44,792 bases of DNA, taken from Pseudomonadales bacterium (GTDB lineage: Bacteria > Pseudomonadota > Gammaproteobacteria > Pseudomonadales > Azotimanducaceae). The notes under the pieces were generated by a model that worked only from the letters and a program-made list of their open reading frames with translations, was not told the DNA's origin and ran no database searches. The stretch covers positions 1-44,792 of the forward strand of contig JALZVT010000100.1 in the NCBI GenBank assembly GCA_023300545.1, written 5' to 3'. Made by a program: the position numbers and the translations under genes. Positions 24,890 through 33,255 of this stretch are shown here, piece by piece (positions within the stretch are counted from its first letter, which is position 1; every line of letters starts with the position of its first letter).

Positions 24890-26629
24890 TCAGGCCGTGA
24901 GCCGCGCAAGCACAGCGTCTGGCGTCATGAGCTCAGAGTCTGCTGCTGTACGACGTCGGTATTCCACCTCGCCGTTTTTCAGATTACGATCGCCGATGGT
25001 GACACGGTGCGGAATGCCAATGAGGTCAGCGTCTGCAAACTTGATGCCGGGGCGCTCTTTGCGGTCATCCAGCAGCACGCGCAAACCTTGTGCGCGCAGT
25101 GTGTCGTACATCCGGTCCGAGGCAGCCGTCACCTCAGCAGACTTGCCGTAATTCAGTCCGAGAATGTGTACATCAGCGGGAGCCACGGAGTCTGGCCAAC
25201 AAATGCCGTTGTCGTCGTGACATTGTTCGATGATGGCCGCGACCAGGCGGGTGATGCCCATGCCATAGCAGCCCATGATCAAGGTTTGCTGTCGGCCTTC
25301 GGCGTTCAATACGGTGGCGTTCATAGCGTCGGAGTATTTGGTACCGAGCTGAAAAATGTGCCCCACTTCAATGCCACGAGCGAACGCAAGTACGCCTTTG
25401 CCATCGGGGGAGGGTTCACCTTCGATCACGTTGCGCAGGTCTCTAATTTGCTCATCTGCGAGGGCTGAGTCTCTGGCCCAGTTAGCGCCGGTGAAGTGCA
25501 CGTCGTCTGTGTTTGCGCCGCAAATGAAGTCAGTGAGTTGGGCGGCGCTGTGGTCGACATACAGTATGAGGCTTGCGCTGGTGTTTAGACCGACGGGCCC
25601 TAGTGAGCCAATGCCTGCGCCCACGGCCGCCTTGATGCGTGCGGGGTCAGCCATTTTCAGCGGTGAGGCTACGCCCGCCAGTTTTTCAGTCTTCAGTTCG
25701 TTGAGTTCGTGATCACCCCGAAGAACCAGAGCAACCAAGGGCGCAGGGGCTTCTGAGTTGTCGTCGTCGGCCACGCCATCTACAAACAGAGTTTTGATGC
25801 ACTGGGTCGCGTCTGCGCCCAAGAGCTGTGCGACTGCGTCAATGGTTTTTGCGTCAGGGGTGTCTATTCGAGTGAGTTCAGCGGTGCCGGGGGCCGGGCG
25901 TTCGGTTGGGAACAGGGTGGTCGCTTTTTCTACGTTGGCGGCGTAGTCGGATTCGGTCGAGTAAGCGATCAAATCTTCGCCAGACTCGGCAAGCACCTGA
26001 AATTCGTGTGAGTTGTCGCCGCCAATATTGCCGGTGTCCGCATCAACCGCTCGAAACTTCAGGCTCATGCGAGTGAGTATGCGGCTGTAGCAATGGTGCA
26101 TTTCTTGGTAGGTCGCGTTGAAGTTGTCCTGGTCGAGATGAAACGAATAGCCATCCTTCATCGTGAACTCGCGCGAGCGCATGACGCCAAAACGGGGGCG
26201 TATTTCGTCGCGAAATTTGGTCTGAATTTGGTACAGGTTGCGGGGTAGTTCTTTGTAGGACTGAATTTCGCGCCGAACCAGGTCGGTGACCACCTCTTCC
26301 TGGGTGGGACTCAGGCAGAATTCGTTGTCGTGGCGATCGTGCAGGCGCGCCATTTCAGACCCCATCTCGTCCCAGCGACCGCTTTCTTTCCACAGGCTTG
26401 CAGGCTGAACGACCGGCATCAGCACTTCTTGGGCGTTACTCGCCTCCAGTTCTTCGCGCACGATTTCCTGAATGCGCTGCAATACCTTTACGCCTAACGG
26501 CAGCCAGGTGTAAATGCCTGCGGCAACCTGACGAATTAGGCCAGCTCGCAGCATCAGCCTGTGGCTTGCGACATCCGCATCCGCAGGGTCTTCCTTCATG
26601 GTGGGTATCAGTAGTTGGCTCGCGCGCAT
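24890..26629 (-). CDS. proS: Prolyl-tRNA synthetase
   Basis: Class II aminoacyl-tRNA synthetase of 579 residues, bacterial type. Motif 1 region includes EVLMPVVQPASLWKESGRW; motif 2 has the LSPTQEEVVTDL stretch and RFGVMRSREFTMKDGYSFH; the insertion (editing) domain lies between motifs 2 and 3 at about residues 225-400; motif 3 is GCYGMGITRLVAAIIEQ; the anticodon-binding domain follows. The start is ATG at 26629. It is followed by the transglycosylase gene with no gap, probably on one mRNA. Confidence 0.95.
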   Translation of the reverse strand: MRASQLLIPTMKEDPADADVASHRLMLRAGLIRQVAAGIYTWLPLGVKVLQRIQEIVREELEASNAQEVLMPVVQPASLWKESGRWDEMGSEMARLHDRHDNEFCLSPTQEEVVTDLVRREIQSYKELPRNLYQIQTKFRDEIRPRFGVMRSREFTMKDGYSFHLDQDNFNATYQEMHHCYSRILTRMSLKFRAVDADTGNIGGDNSHEFQVLAESGEDLIAYSTESDYAANVEKATTLFPTERPAPGTAELTRIDTPDAKTIDAVAQLLGADATQCIKTLFVDGVADDDNSEAPAPLVALVLRGDHELNELKTEKLAGVASPLKMADPARIKAAVGAGIGSLGPVGLNTSASLILYVDHSAAQLTDFICGANTDDVHFTGANWARDSALADEQIRDLRNVIEGEPSPDGKGVLAFARGIEVGHIFQLGTKYSDAMNATVLNAEGRQQTLIMGCYGMGITRLVAAIIEQCHDDNGICWPDSVAPADVHILGLNYGKSAEVTAASDRMYDTLRAQGLRVLLDDRKERPGIKFADADLIGIPHRVTIGDRNLKNGEVEYRRRTAADSELMTPDAVLARLTA

Positions 26630-26721
26630 GGCGTGTGGTTCCGCTGGGTTAGAAAGGTTTAGTGCGCCGCTATAGGTGCAAAGAGTCGGTTATTAAGTCG
26701 AATTCTACTGTGTTAGAACAG

Positions 26722-26758
26722 AAAAAGGCCGCGCGACACAGGTCAACGCGGCCTTTTT
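26722..26758 (-). terminator. Intrinsic terminator, likely for the HU gene
   Basis: A 12-bp stem AAAAAGGCCGCG / CGCGGCCTTTTT with a 13-nt loop. On the minus strand the stem is followed by T-rich sequence, so it can end transcription leaving the HU gene (stop at 26876). It is symmetrical and could also work on the plus strand. A second hairpin, AAACGCC/GGCGTTT at 26833-26850, lies between it and the HU stop. Confidence 0.75.
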
Positions 26759-26875
26759 GAACTTGATTCACTTATTTCCTTGCGGAAAACGCTCTTTCAA
26801 GAGCATGAAGCAAGACACCTGCTGTGTGCACAAAACGCCCTTCGGCGTTTACTGCGCTGCAAGTGTGGCAGGGGT

Positions 26876-27343
26876 TTAGCCCACCATTTCTTTTAGCTTC
26901 TTCAGCGCGGTAACACGAGCGCGGATTGAAGCAGGCTTTGGCCCGATCCAGATCTCTTCGCCGGTTGCCGGGTTGCGACCCAAACGCTTCTTGGTAGCAG
27001 GACGCTTCACTGACTTGATCTTCAGTAGACCAGGCAGAGTGAATTCGCCTACAGCGCGTTTCTTGATGTGGCGTTCGATAAGTGTTTCGAGCTCATCAAA
27101 TACTGCAGCCACCTGCTTTTGGGTCAGCTCGGTGCTTTCTGCGATATCAGAGAAAATCTGCGTCTTGGTCATCTTCTTAGTGATGGCCGTGAGTTTGCGA
27201 GCAGGGGCAGCGGCTTTTTTAACTACTTTCTTCGCTACTTTCTTTTTCGCTGCTGTTTTCTTCGCTGCAGGCTTCTTTGCAGGTGCCTTACGCTTAGCTG
27301 GAGCCTTGCGTGCGACTTTTTTCTTGGCCGGTTTACGTGCCAT
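26876..27343 (-). CDS. HU-family DNA-binding protein with a lysine-rich N-terminal tail
   Basis: A 155-residue nucleoid protein. Residues 2-50 are almost only Lys, Ala, Pro and Arg (KKVARKAPAKRKAPAKKPA and similar), like the tail of eukaryotic histone H1. Residues about 51-155 form an HU/IHF domain: TKTQIFSDIAESTELTQKQV helix, EFTLPGLLKIK, the DNA arm RLGRNPATGEEIWIGPKP with the intercalating proline, and a final helix. HU bends and compacts DNA; the tail should add non-specific DNA binding. Ordinary HU has about 90 residues. The start ATG has AGGAA upstream. A 382-bp AT-rich region precedes it, and the terminator at 26722 follows. Confidence 0.9.
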   Translation of the reverse strand: MARKPAKKKVARKAPAKRKAPAKKPAAKKTAAKKKVAKKVVKKAAAPARKLTAITKKMTKTQIFSDIAESTELTQKQVAAVFDELETLIERHIKKRAVGEFTLPGLLKIKSVKRPATKKRLGRNPATGEEIWIGPKPASIRARVTALKKLKEMVG

Positions 27344-27725
27344 TGAATAAGTTCCTTATTTGGATTTTGATTCTGATTTCATATCAGAAGGGTTAGATCG
27401 TTGCGGTTCCTAAACAGCAGGAGCCGATGTGGCGCTTTATAGCCTATGATTTACGCGTTGTGCAAGCCAAGAAAAGGAAAAAAACCGTGATTTTCCAGCT
27501 TTTTGCTTGGTTTTTTCGATTTACGACGCGACTGCTTGGGTTGGTGTGTTGTAAATATGAGCAAAATATAAGGGTTAATCGAAATTACGGCCTTTTTGCT
27601 GGGTTTTTGGCATTTTTGCGAATTCGCGCAAAAAGTCTGTGCATTAAGCGGACAAAAATTCGAAAATAGCGCCATAATTAGCGCCGAATTTCCCACCCAT
27701 TTTTCACTCGTGCGATAACTCAGCC
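27344..27725. promoter_or_regulatory. AT-rich intergenic region between HU and fmdB genes
   Basis: This 382-bp stretch separates two divergent genes and is visibly richer in A and T than the rest. It should hold both promoters. It contains an inverted repeat TCTGAT/ATCAGA at 27372-27388 in the HU leader, a near-palindrome TTTTTGCG-aattcg-CGCAAAAA at 27613-27634, and a repeated TAGCGCC about 13 bp apart near 27667-27686. A plausible promoter towards fmdB is CGGACA (27649-27654), 18 bp, CATAAT (27673-27678). No gene is convincing here; an 80-codon open frame at 27427-27669 has no ribosome site or family. Confidence 0.5.
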
Positions 27726-28091
27726 ATGCCGATCTACGAATATCAGTGCCAACAGTGCGAACATCAGTTCGATACACTGCAGAATCTCAGCGACAAACCG
27801 CTGCGAAAATGCCCCGAATGCGGAAAGCTCAAGCTTACAAAGTTGATTTCAGCAGCGGGTTTCCGATTAAAGGGGGCTGGTTGGTATGAGACCGATTTCA
27901 AATCGGGTTCCAAGAAGAATCTGGCCGGGGACAACAAATCGGGCGCGGGCGGTTCTGAGTCTTCCAGTTCTGGTGGGAGCGACTCCAAGTCATCGTCCAG
28001 CTCCGATGCCTCAACCAAGGCAAAGGCTAAGCCGAAGGGCAAGGCGGCCGGTGCCGGTAAAACCGCCAAGAGCAGCAAGAAAAGCAGCTGA
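27726..28091 (+). CDS. FmdB-family zinc-ribbon protein with a low-complexity tail
   Basis: A 121-residue protein. The N-terminal 50 residues match the FmdB zinc ribbon: MPIYEYQCQQCEHQFD with C8 and C11, then KCPECGK with C29 and C32, and the FRLKGAGWYETDF block. The rest (about 57-121) is Ser/Gly/Lys/Ala-rich low complexity and should be disordered. FmdB proteins are putative regulatory proteins of unclear role. It precedes aspS by 189 bp, as in many gammaproteobacteria. It diverges from the HU gene. Confidence 0.85.
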   Translation: MPIYEYQCQQCEHQFDTLQNLSDKPLRKCPECGKLKLTKLISAAGFRLKGAGWYETDFKSGSKKNLAGDNKSGAGGSESSSSGGSDSKSSSSSDASTKAKAKPKGKAAGAGKTAKSSKKSS

Positions 28092-28217
28092 TCTGGTCTG
28101 ATCGGCGGCTGTCACAGCTATCTAATTCGGCTTTACGCTCTGTCTGAGCCTTGATCCGGGTCTTTTCAAGCCTTTTTGGAGCTTGCAGCCCCTAAAGGTC
28201 TAAACTGCGGGGGTTAA

Positions 28218-28250
28218 GCGCCAATAAAGCGTCAATAAAGCGTCAATAGA
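28218..28250. repeat. Three 11-bp tandem repeats upstream of aspS
   Basis: Units GCGCCAATAAA, GCGTCAATAAA and GCGTCAATAGA lie end to end and are followed by GCGCCCC. They are 31 bp before the aspS start, probably within the leader. An 11-bp period is one helical turn, so a protein could bind one face; slippage is also possible. Confidence 0.85.
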
Positions 28251-28280
28251 GCGCCCCTATTTTATTCAAGGAATTTCCAA

Positions 28281-30044
28281 ATGCGTAGTCACTACTGTGG
28301 CGATCTGTCTTCCGCCAACGTTGGCGAAACCGTTGAGTTGTGCGGTTGGGTGCACCGCCGTCGTGATCACGGCGGGGTGATCTTTCTCGACGTGCGCGAC
28401 CGGTCGGGCCTGGTGCAGGTGGTTTATGATCCTGACACTCAAGACAGCTTTGCCGCTGCCGATAAGGTGCGTAACGAGTTTGTGTTGCGCATGGTGGGCA
28501 AGGTGCGTCCGCGTATGGAAGGTAAGGTCAATACTGACCTCGCCACGGGTGAGATCGAGGTTCTAGGCTCAAGCCTTGAGATACTGAATGCCTCAGCCAC
28601 GCCGCCGTTTCAGCTCGATGAGTATTCCGAAGCCGGCGAAGACGTGCGTCTCAAGTATCGATACATGGATTTGCGTCGCCCAGAAATGCAGCAGCGCTTG
28701 CAGATGCGCTCAAAAGTGTCGAGTTTTGTCCGTAACTATCTCGAGCAAGATGGCTATTTGGACGTAGAGACACCCACGCTGACCGCCGCAACCCCGGAAG
28801 GCGCGCGCGACTATCTGGTGCCTAGCCGCACCCAGCCTGGTCAGTTCTTTGCGCTGCCGCAGTCGCCGCAGGTCTTCAAACAGTTACTGATGATGTCGGG
28901 CCTCGACAAGTACTACCAGATTGCCCGCTGTTATCGAGATGAAGATCTGCGCGCCGATCGCCAGCCCGAGTTCACCCAGATAGATATAGAGGCGAGCTTC
29001 CTGTCGTCGCTGGATATCATGAACATGGCTGAGCGCATGCTCAGTGAGCTGTTTCAGAGCATTCTTGGTGTTGAATTGCCGGCCTTTCCGGTGATGACCT
29101 ATGGCGAAGCGATGCGTTTGTACGGCAGCGATAAGCCTGATTTACGTAACCCGATGCAGTTTGTCGACATTGCCGATCTCATGGAAGGCGTGGAATTTAA
29201 AGTATTCAACGGGCCTGCCAACGACGCCGAGTCTAGGGTTGTAGCCTTGCGGGCACCCGGTGGGTCGGCGTTGTCGCGAAAAGTGATTGATGGTTACACC
29301 GAATTTGCTGGACGTTATGGCGCCAAAGGCCTCGCCTATATAAAGGTGAACGATCTTGCTGCGGGTGCTGAAGGCTTGCAGTCGCCTATTTTGAAGTTTC
29401 TACCAGACGATGTTGTCGCGGCAGTGCTTGAGCGTGCTGGGGCACAGACAGGCGATATCGTTTTCTTTGGTGCGGATAAAACGGGCGTTGTGAATGATGC
29501 GCTGGGCGCGCTGCGTAATCAGCTGGGTGCAGACCTAGGTCTGATCGCGGACGGTTTTGCGCCTCTGTGGGTCATTGATTGGCCGATGTTCGAAAAGAGC
29601 CGCAGCGGGGCACTGACGTCAGTGCATCACCCCTTTACTCGACCAACCTGTACGTCGGAGGAGTTGCTGGCGGATCCGTTGGCTGCCAAAGCGGACGCTT
29701 ACGATGTGGTATTGAACGGTCATGAGGTGGGTGGAGGTTCTGCGCGGATTCATGAAGAGCCCCTGCAGGACGCCGTGTTCAAGGCGTTGGGTCTCGGCGA
29801 ACAGGCCCAGGTGAAGTTTGGCTTTTTGTTAGATGCACTGAAGTTTGGCTGCCCACCACATGGCGGTATTGCGATTGGTCTGGATCGTTTGATCATGCTG
29901 ATGGCGGGTACTGATGCCATTCGTGATGTCATCGCTTTTCCAAAGACACAGACCGCGAGCTGTTTGCTGACTGAAGCGCCGAGTGCGGTTAGCGAGACCC
30001 AGTTGAGCGAGCTACACTTGCGCCTGCGCCCCAAAGCGCCCTAG
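28281..30044 (+). CDS. aspS: Aspartyl-tRNA synthetase
   Basis: Class II synthetase of 587 residues, bacterial type with the GAD insertion. N-terminal anticodon-binding OB fold starts [10 protein letters not shown] with [12 protein letters not shown]; motif 2 is [22 protein letters not shown]; the GAD domain spans about 290-410; motif 3 is [16 protein letters not shown]. Residues H30 (in RRRDHGG) and a glycine at 81 resemble the non-discriminating enzymes that also charge tRNA-Asn, whereas discriminating enzymes such as that of E. coli have Leu at the first site. If so, asparaginyl-tRNA would need GatCAB. The leader holds three tandem repeats and a AAGGAA ribosome site. Confidence 0.95.
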   Translation: MRSHYCGDLSSANVGETVELCGWVHRRRDHGGVIFLDVRDRSGLVQVVYDPDTQDSFAAADKVRNEFVLRMVGKVRPRMEGKVNTDLATGEIEVLGSSLEILNASATPPFQLDEYSEAGEDVRLKYRYMDLRRPEMQQRLQMRSKVSSFVRNYLEQDGYLDVETPTLTAATPEGARDYLVPSRTQPGQFFALPQSPQVFKQLLMMSGLDKYYQIARCYRDEDLRADRQPEFTQIDIEASFLSSLDIMNMAERMLSELFQSILGVELPAFPVMTYGEAMRLYGSDKPDLRNPMQFVDIADLMEGVEFKVFNGPANDAESRVVALRAPGGSALSRKVIDGYTEFAGRYGAKGLAYIKVNDLAAGAEGLQSPILKFLPDDVVAAVLERAGAQTGDIVFFGADKTGVVNDALGALRNQLGADLGLIADGFAPLWVIDWPMFEKSRSGALTSVHHPFTRPTCTSEELLADPLAAKADAYDVVLNGHEVGGGSARIHEEPLQDAVFKALGLGEQAQVKFGFLLDALKFGCPPHGGIAIGLDRLIMLMAGTDAIRDVIAFPKTQTASCLLTEAPSAVSETQLSELHLRLRPKAP

Positions 30045-30087
30045 GCGCCCGAAGTGAACGCACGTACTGCAACAACACCTGCGAGAT

Positions 30088-30122
30088 ACCTGCGAGACGC
30101 AGGTTATGCGAGACGCAGGTTA
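30088..30122. repeat. 16-bp tandem duplication with hairpin before yebC
   Basis: TGCGAGACGCAGGTTA occurs twice in a row (30091-30106 and 30107-30122), identical. The first copy also forms a 7-bp hairpin ACCTGCG-aga-CGCAGGT (30088-30104), and a further partial copy CCTGCGAGA lies just upstream at about 30078-30086. The array ends directly before the yebC ribosome site AGAGGAGA. Confidence 0.9.
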
Positions 30123-30138
30123 AGAGGAGAGATCTGAT

Positions 30139-30882
30139 ATGGCCGGCCACTCCAAATGGGCGAATATCAAACATAAGAAAGCCAAGGTAGACGCGAAACG
30201 CGGCAAACTTTGGACCAAGCTGATCCGCGAAATTACTGTCGCATCGCGATTGGGCGGCGGCGAACCGGATGACAACCCGCGGCTGCGTGCAGCGGTAGAT
30301 ACCGGGTTGTCCGCAAATATGCCGCGTGACACCATTGACCGCGCAATCAAACGCGGTGCTGGTGGTGGTGAAGGAACCAATCCAGATGAACTGGTGTACG
30401 AAGGCTACGGTCCGACTGGGGTAGCGATTTTGGTCGAAGCCATGACCGACAACAAGAATCGAACGGTGGCTGAAGTTCGTCATGCGTTTAACAAGTACGG
30501 CGGTAATCTGGGCACCGATGGCTCAGTGGCCTATCTGTTCAAGAAGCAGGGTGTGATCAACTATGCGCCAGGTGCTGATGAGGAAAAGCTGCTAGACGTG
30601 GCGCTGGAAGCCGGCGCTGAAGACCTTGAGATGGAAGACGATGGCGCGGCTACCGTGCTCACCAGTTTTGAGGCCTTTGGCGCGGTTGTTGATGGTTTGC
30701 GAGCCGCCGAGCTCGAGCCAGACAACGCCGAAGTGACCATGCTGCCGGATACGATCATTCCATGCTCTGAAGAAGACGCGATCAAGGTGTTGACCTTGAT
30801 CGACGCGCTGGAAGAACTCGACGATGTGCAGAACGTTTACAGTAATGGCGAATTCCCCGAGAGTGCCTACGAGGCGTCTTGA
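30139..30882 (+). CDS. yebC: YebC/PmpR family protein
   Basis: A 247-residue protein of the YebC/TACO1 family, normal length. Starts with the signature [23 protein letters not shown], followed by [29 protein letters not shown] and the [23 protein letters not shown] block. Members bind DNA or act on the ribosome, and some relieve stalling at proline stretches. The gene stands between aspS and ruvC, the usual gammaproteobacterial place. Its stop overlaps the ruvC start (TTGA). The leader has the 16-bp tandem repeat and hairpin. Confidence 0.95.
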   Translation: MAGHSKWANIKHKKAKVDAKRGKLWTKLIREITVASRLGGGEPDDNPRLRAAVDTGLSANMPRDTIDRAIKRGAGGGEGTNPDELVYEGYGPTGVAILVEAMTDNKNRTVAEVRHAFNKYGGNLGTDGSVAYLFKKQGVINYAPGADEEKLLDVALEAGAEDLEMEDDGAATVLTSFEAFGAVVDGLRAAELEPDNAEVTMLPDTIIPCSEEDAIKVLTLIDALEELDDVQNVYSNGEFPESAYEAS

Positions 30883-31394
30883 GCGTTTCTATTCCCGGGC
30901 GAGTGCTTGGTATTGATCCGGGCTCGCGCGTGACCGGCTACGGCGTTATTGATGTCGCAGGCCGCGGCGCGCGGCAGACCTTGGGCTACGTCACCAGTGG
31001 CTGTATTAAGAGTGGTTCTGGAGAGATGCCGGCCCGGCTGGGCGTTATTTATCGCGGTGTGAAAGAGATTGTCGACGAGTTCCAGCCCGAGATAGTAGCC
31101 ATCGAGAGAGTGTTTCTCGCCAAGAACCCGGCGTCAGCGCTTAAACTCGGTCAAGCCCGCGGTGTTGCGATCGCCGCAGCGGTTTCGGCAGAGCTTGAGG
31201 TGGCCGAATACGCCGCACGCGAGGTTAAGCTTGCGGTGACGGGTACTGGCGGTGCTGCCAAAACTCAGGTGCAGCATATGGTGCGGGTTATTCTGCAATT
31301 GGCGGGCACACCCGCTGAGGACGCAGCGGATGCGCTTGCGATCGCTATCTGCCACGTAAATACTGCAGGCCTCGCTCCCGCTCTTCGCCCCTGA
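30879..31394 (+). CDS. ruvC: Holliday junction resolvase RuvC
   Basis: Endonuclease that cuts Holliday junctions in recombinational repair, 171 residues. The four catalytic acids are present in correct order and spacing: D13 in [15 protein letters not shown]76 in [15 protein letters not shown]148 and D151 in [11 protein letters not shown]. The start is a TTG overlapping the yebC stop; it gives [13 protein letters not shown], so it is preferred. It works with RuvA and RuvB, encoded just downstream. Confidence 0.95.
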   Translation: MSVSIPGRVLGIDPGSRVTGYGVIDVAGRGARQTLGYVTSGCIKSGSGEMPARLGVIYRGVKEIVDEFQPEIVAIERVFLAKNPASALKLGQARGVAIAAAVSAELEVAEYAAREVKLAVTGTGGAAKTQVQHMVRVILQLAGTPAEDAADALAIAICHVNTAGLAPALRP

Positions 31395-31423
31395 TCACTT
31401 AATACAGAGATGAATACCCCCGC

Positions 31424-32083
31424 ATGATAGGACGCCTCTCCGGTTTGTTATTGAAGGTTGCCGACAATCTGGTGCTGCTTGATGTTGGTGGCGTAGGTTA
31501 TGAGGTGGAAGTGCCAGATGGCGCGCAGATCGGGCAGGCGGCATTGCCTGGGCTCGACGCGGCGGCAGCGCCTCAAGCGGCCGTCCCAAGCCTTGTTCTG
31601 CACACCCACCTTGTGGTGCGCGAAGACGCGCAGTTGCTCTATGGCTTTTTGCAAGAAACGGAACGGGATTTGTTCCGGAATTTGATTCGCATTAATGGCG
31701 TTGGACCGAAGATGGGGTTGGCTATTCTGAGCACTTATTCCGCGAACGACCTTGCCCGCTGCGTTATTGATGATGACGCCAAGCGCCTCACCAAAGTACC
31801 GGGTGTTGGCAAAAAGACGGCTGAGCGCTTGCTTGTTGAATTGCGTAACCGCGAAGATTTGCTGCCCAAAGAACCGATTGTCGAAACTCCGTCACCCCGT
31901 CAATTGCAACGCACGGTTGTGAACGAAGTTGAACAGGCGCTGGTGGCGCTTGGCTACAAACCCCAATATGCGTCTCAGGTGGTTGCCCAGGTTGCAGCCG
32001 ATCCAGACATTGCTGACAACACGTCTGTGATGCTGCGGGCGGCGCTGCAATATCTGGCGCAAAAGAATGAGGTGGGTCAATGA
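31424..32083 (+). CDS. ruvA: Holliday junction branch migration protein RuvA
   Basis: Tetrameric junction-binding protein that loads RuvB, 219 residues against about 203 in E. coli. Domain I begins [31 protein letters not shown]; the helix-hairpin-helix pair is [13 protein letters not shown] and [16 protein letters not shown]; the C-terminal domain III binds RuvB. An Ala/Pro-rich insertion (about residues 40-53, [13 protein letters not shown]) sits between strands of domain I. The gap to ruvC is 29 bp; overlaps ruvB by 4 bp. Confidence 0.95.
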   Translation: MIGRLSGLLLKVADNLVLLDVGGVGYEVEVPDGAQIGQAALPGLDAAAAPQAAVPSLVLHTHLVVREDAQLLYGFLQETERDLFRNLIRINGVGPKMGLAILSTYSANDLARCVIDDDAKRLTKVPGVGKKTAERLLVELRNREDLLPKEPIVETPSPRQLQRTVVNEVEQALVALGYKPQYASQVVAQVAADPDIADNTSVMLRAALQYLAQKNEVGQ

Positions 32084-33117
32084 GTATCGAACCCGATCGG
32101 CTGATCGCACCAGCGGCTGTTACTGAAGACGCACGGTTCGACTATGCGCTGCGGCCATCTACGCTTGCGGAATACATTGGCCAAGCCACTGTGCGAGAGC
32201 AGATGAATATTTTTATTCAGGCGGCAAAGCTGCGGGCTGAAGCGCTTGACCATGTGCTGATTTCCGGGCCGCCGGGCCTGGGTAAAACCACACTTGCGCA
32301 CATTATTGCCAATGAAATGGGCTCGAACTTGAAGGTGACTTCAGGGCCGGTGCTTGAGCGCCAGGGTGATTTGGCGGCGCTGCTCACCAACCTGGAAGCG
32401 GGCGATGTGTTGTTTGTTGACGAGATTCATCGGCTGAACCCCGTGGTGGAGGAGATTCTTTATCCCGCCATGGAAGACTACCAACTCGATATAGTGATTG
32501 GTGAAGGTCCTGCGGCGCGATCACTGAAGCTCGAACTGCCGAAATTTACGCTGGTTGGCGCAACCACCCGAACCGGCCTCCTGACGTCCCCGCTGCGGGA
32601 TCGATTTGGTATTCAGGCCAGGCTCGAGTTTTATACCGAAGCCGAGCTTGCGCTTATTATCACGCGGTCTGCGTCGAAGTTGGATCTACCGTTGGACGAA
32701 GGTGGGGCCAATGAGATCGCTCGGCGTTCGCGCGGCACCCCTCGCATTGCCAATCGTCTGCTGCGGCGGGTGCGGGACTTTGCTGAGGTGAAAGGTGATG
32801 GTCGTATCACGAATCAAATTGCTGACGCGGCGTTGAACATGCTGAGTGTCGACGCTGAAGGCTTTGATGGCATGGACCGTCGGGTGCTGTTGTCGATTAT
32901 GGAGAAGTTTGATGGTGGACCGGTTGGCCTTGATTCTCTGGCAGCCGCTGTTGGCGAGGAGCGCGACACCATTGAAGATGTGCTTGAGCCCTTTCTGATT
33001 CAGCAGGGCTTTCTGATGCGCACCCCTCGGGGTCGAGTCGCAACCGGCAAGGCGTATGCCCATTTTGGGCTGAAAGCGCCAAAATCATCACTTGTAGATC
33101 AGACAGACGGCGACTAA
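32080..33117 (+). CDS. ruvB: Holliday junction branch migration ATPase RuvB
   Basis: AAA+ motor of 345 residues that drives branch migration. Walker A is [12 protein letters not shown], Walker [11 protein letters not shown], sensor [19 protein letters not shown] with the arginine finger, and the C-terminal winged-helix has [13 protein letters not shown]. The start overlaps the ruvA stop by 4 bp. After ruvB the usual ybgC gene is absent and tolQ follows after 137 bp. Confidence 0.95.
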   Translation: MSIEPDRLIAPAAVTEDARFDYALRPSTLAEYIGQATVREQMNIFIQAAKLRAEALDHVLISGPPGLGKTTLAHIIANEMGSNLKVTSGPVLERQGDLAALLTNLEAGDVLFVDEIHRLNPVVEEILYPAMEDYQLDIVIGEGPAARSLKLELPKFTLVGATTRTGLLTSPLRDRFGIQARLEFYTEAELALIITRSASKLDLPLDEGGANEIARRSRGTPRIANRLLRRVRDFAEVKGDGRITNQIADAALNMLSVDAEGFDGMDRRVLLSIMEKFDGGPVGLDSLAAAVGEERDTIEDVLEPFLIQQGFLMRTPRGRVATGKAYAHFGLKAPKSSLVDQTDGD

Positions 33118-33138
33118 CGCGCTATTTGACCTGAATCT

Positions 33139-33170
33139 CGGGAAAAGCCTGAAAATTGACAGTTTTCCCG
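33139..33170. terminator. Hairpin after ruvB
   Basis: An 8-bp stem CGGGAAAA / TTTTCCCG with a 16-nt loop lies 22 bp after the ruvB stop. No T run follows, so it is a weak candidate for a terminator or an mRNA-stabilising element separating ruv from tol. Confidence 0.4.
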
Positions 33171-33211
33171 GTGGAACTCGGTGGCTAGCCGGGTAGTCTA
33201 CCCCCCTCAAT

Positions 33212-33255
33212 AACCGGGCAACCGGATAACTGGACAACTGGGAGTTGATAACTGG
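33212..33255. repeat. 8-bp tandem repeats covering the tolQ ribosome site
   Basis: Four units AACCGGGC, AACCGGAT, AACTGGAC and AACTGGGA stand end to end (33212-33243). A fifth partial AACTGG at 33250-33255 runs into the GTG start of tolQ. The last full unit contributes GGGA to the ribosome-binding site GGGAG. Confidence 0.8.

Noticed and set aside
26786-26806. Inverted repeat GCTCT/AGAGC near the HU 3' region as a terminator
   Set aside because: The stem is only 5 bp and lacks a T run; the GC-rich hairpin at 26722 is far better.
27427-27669. An 80-codon open frame in the AT-rich spacer
   Set aside because: No ribosome site, biased composition from T runs, and no family resemblance; it lies in the promoter region.
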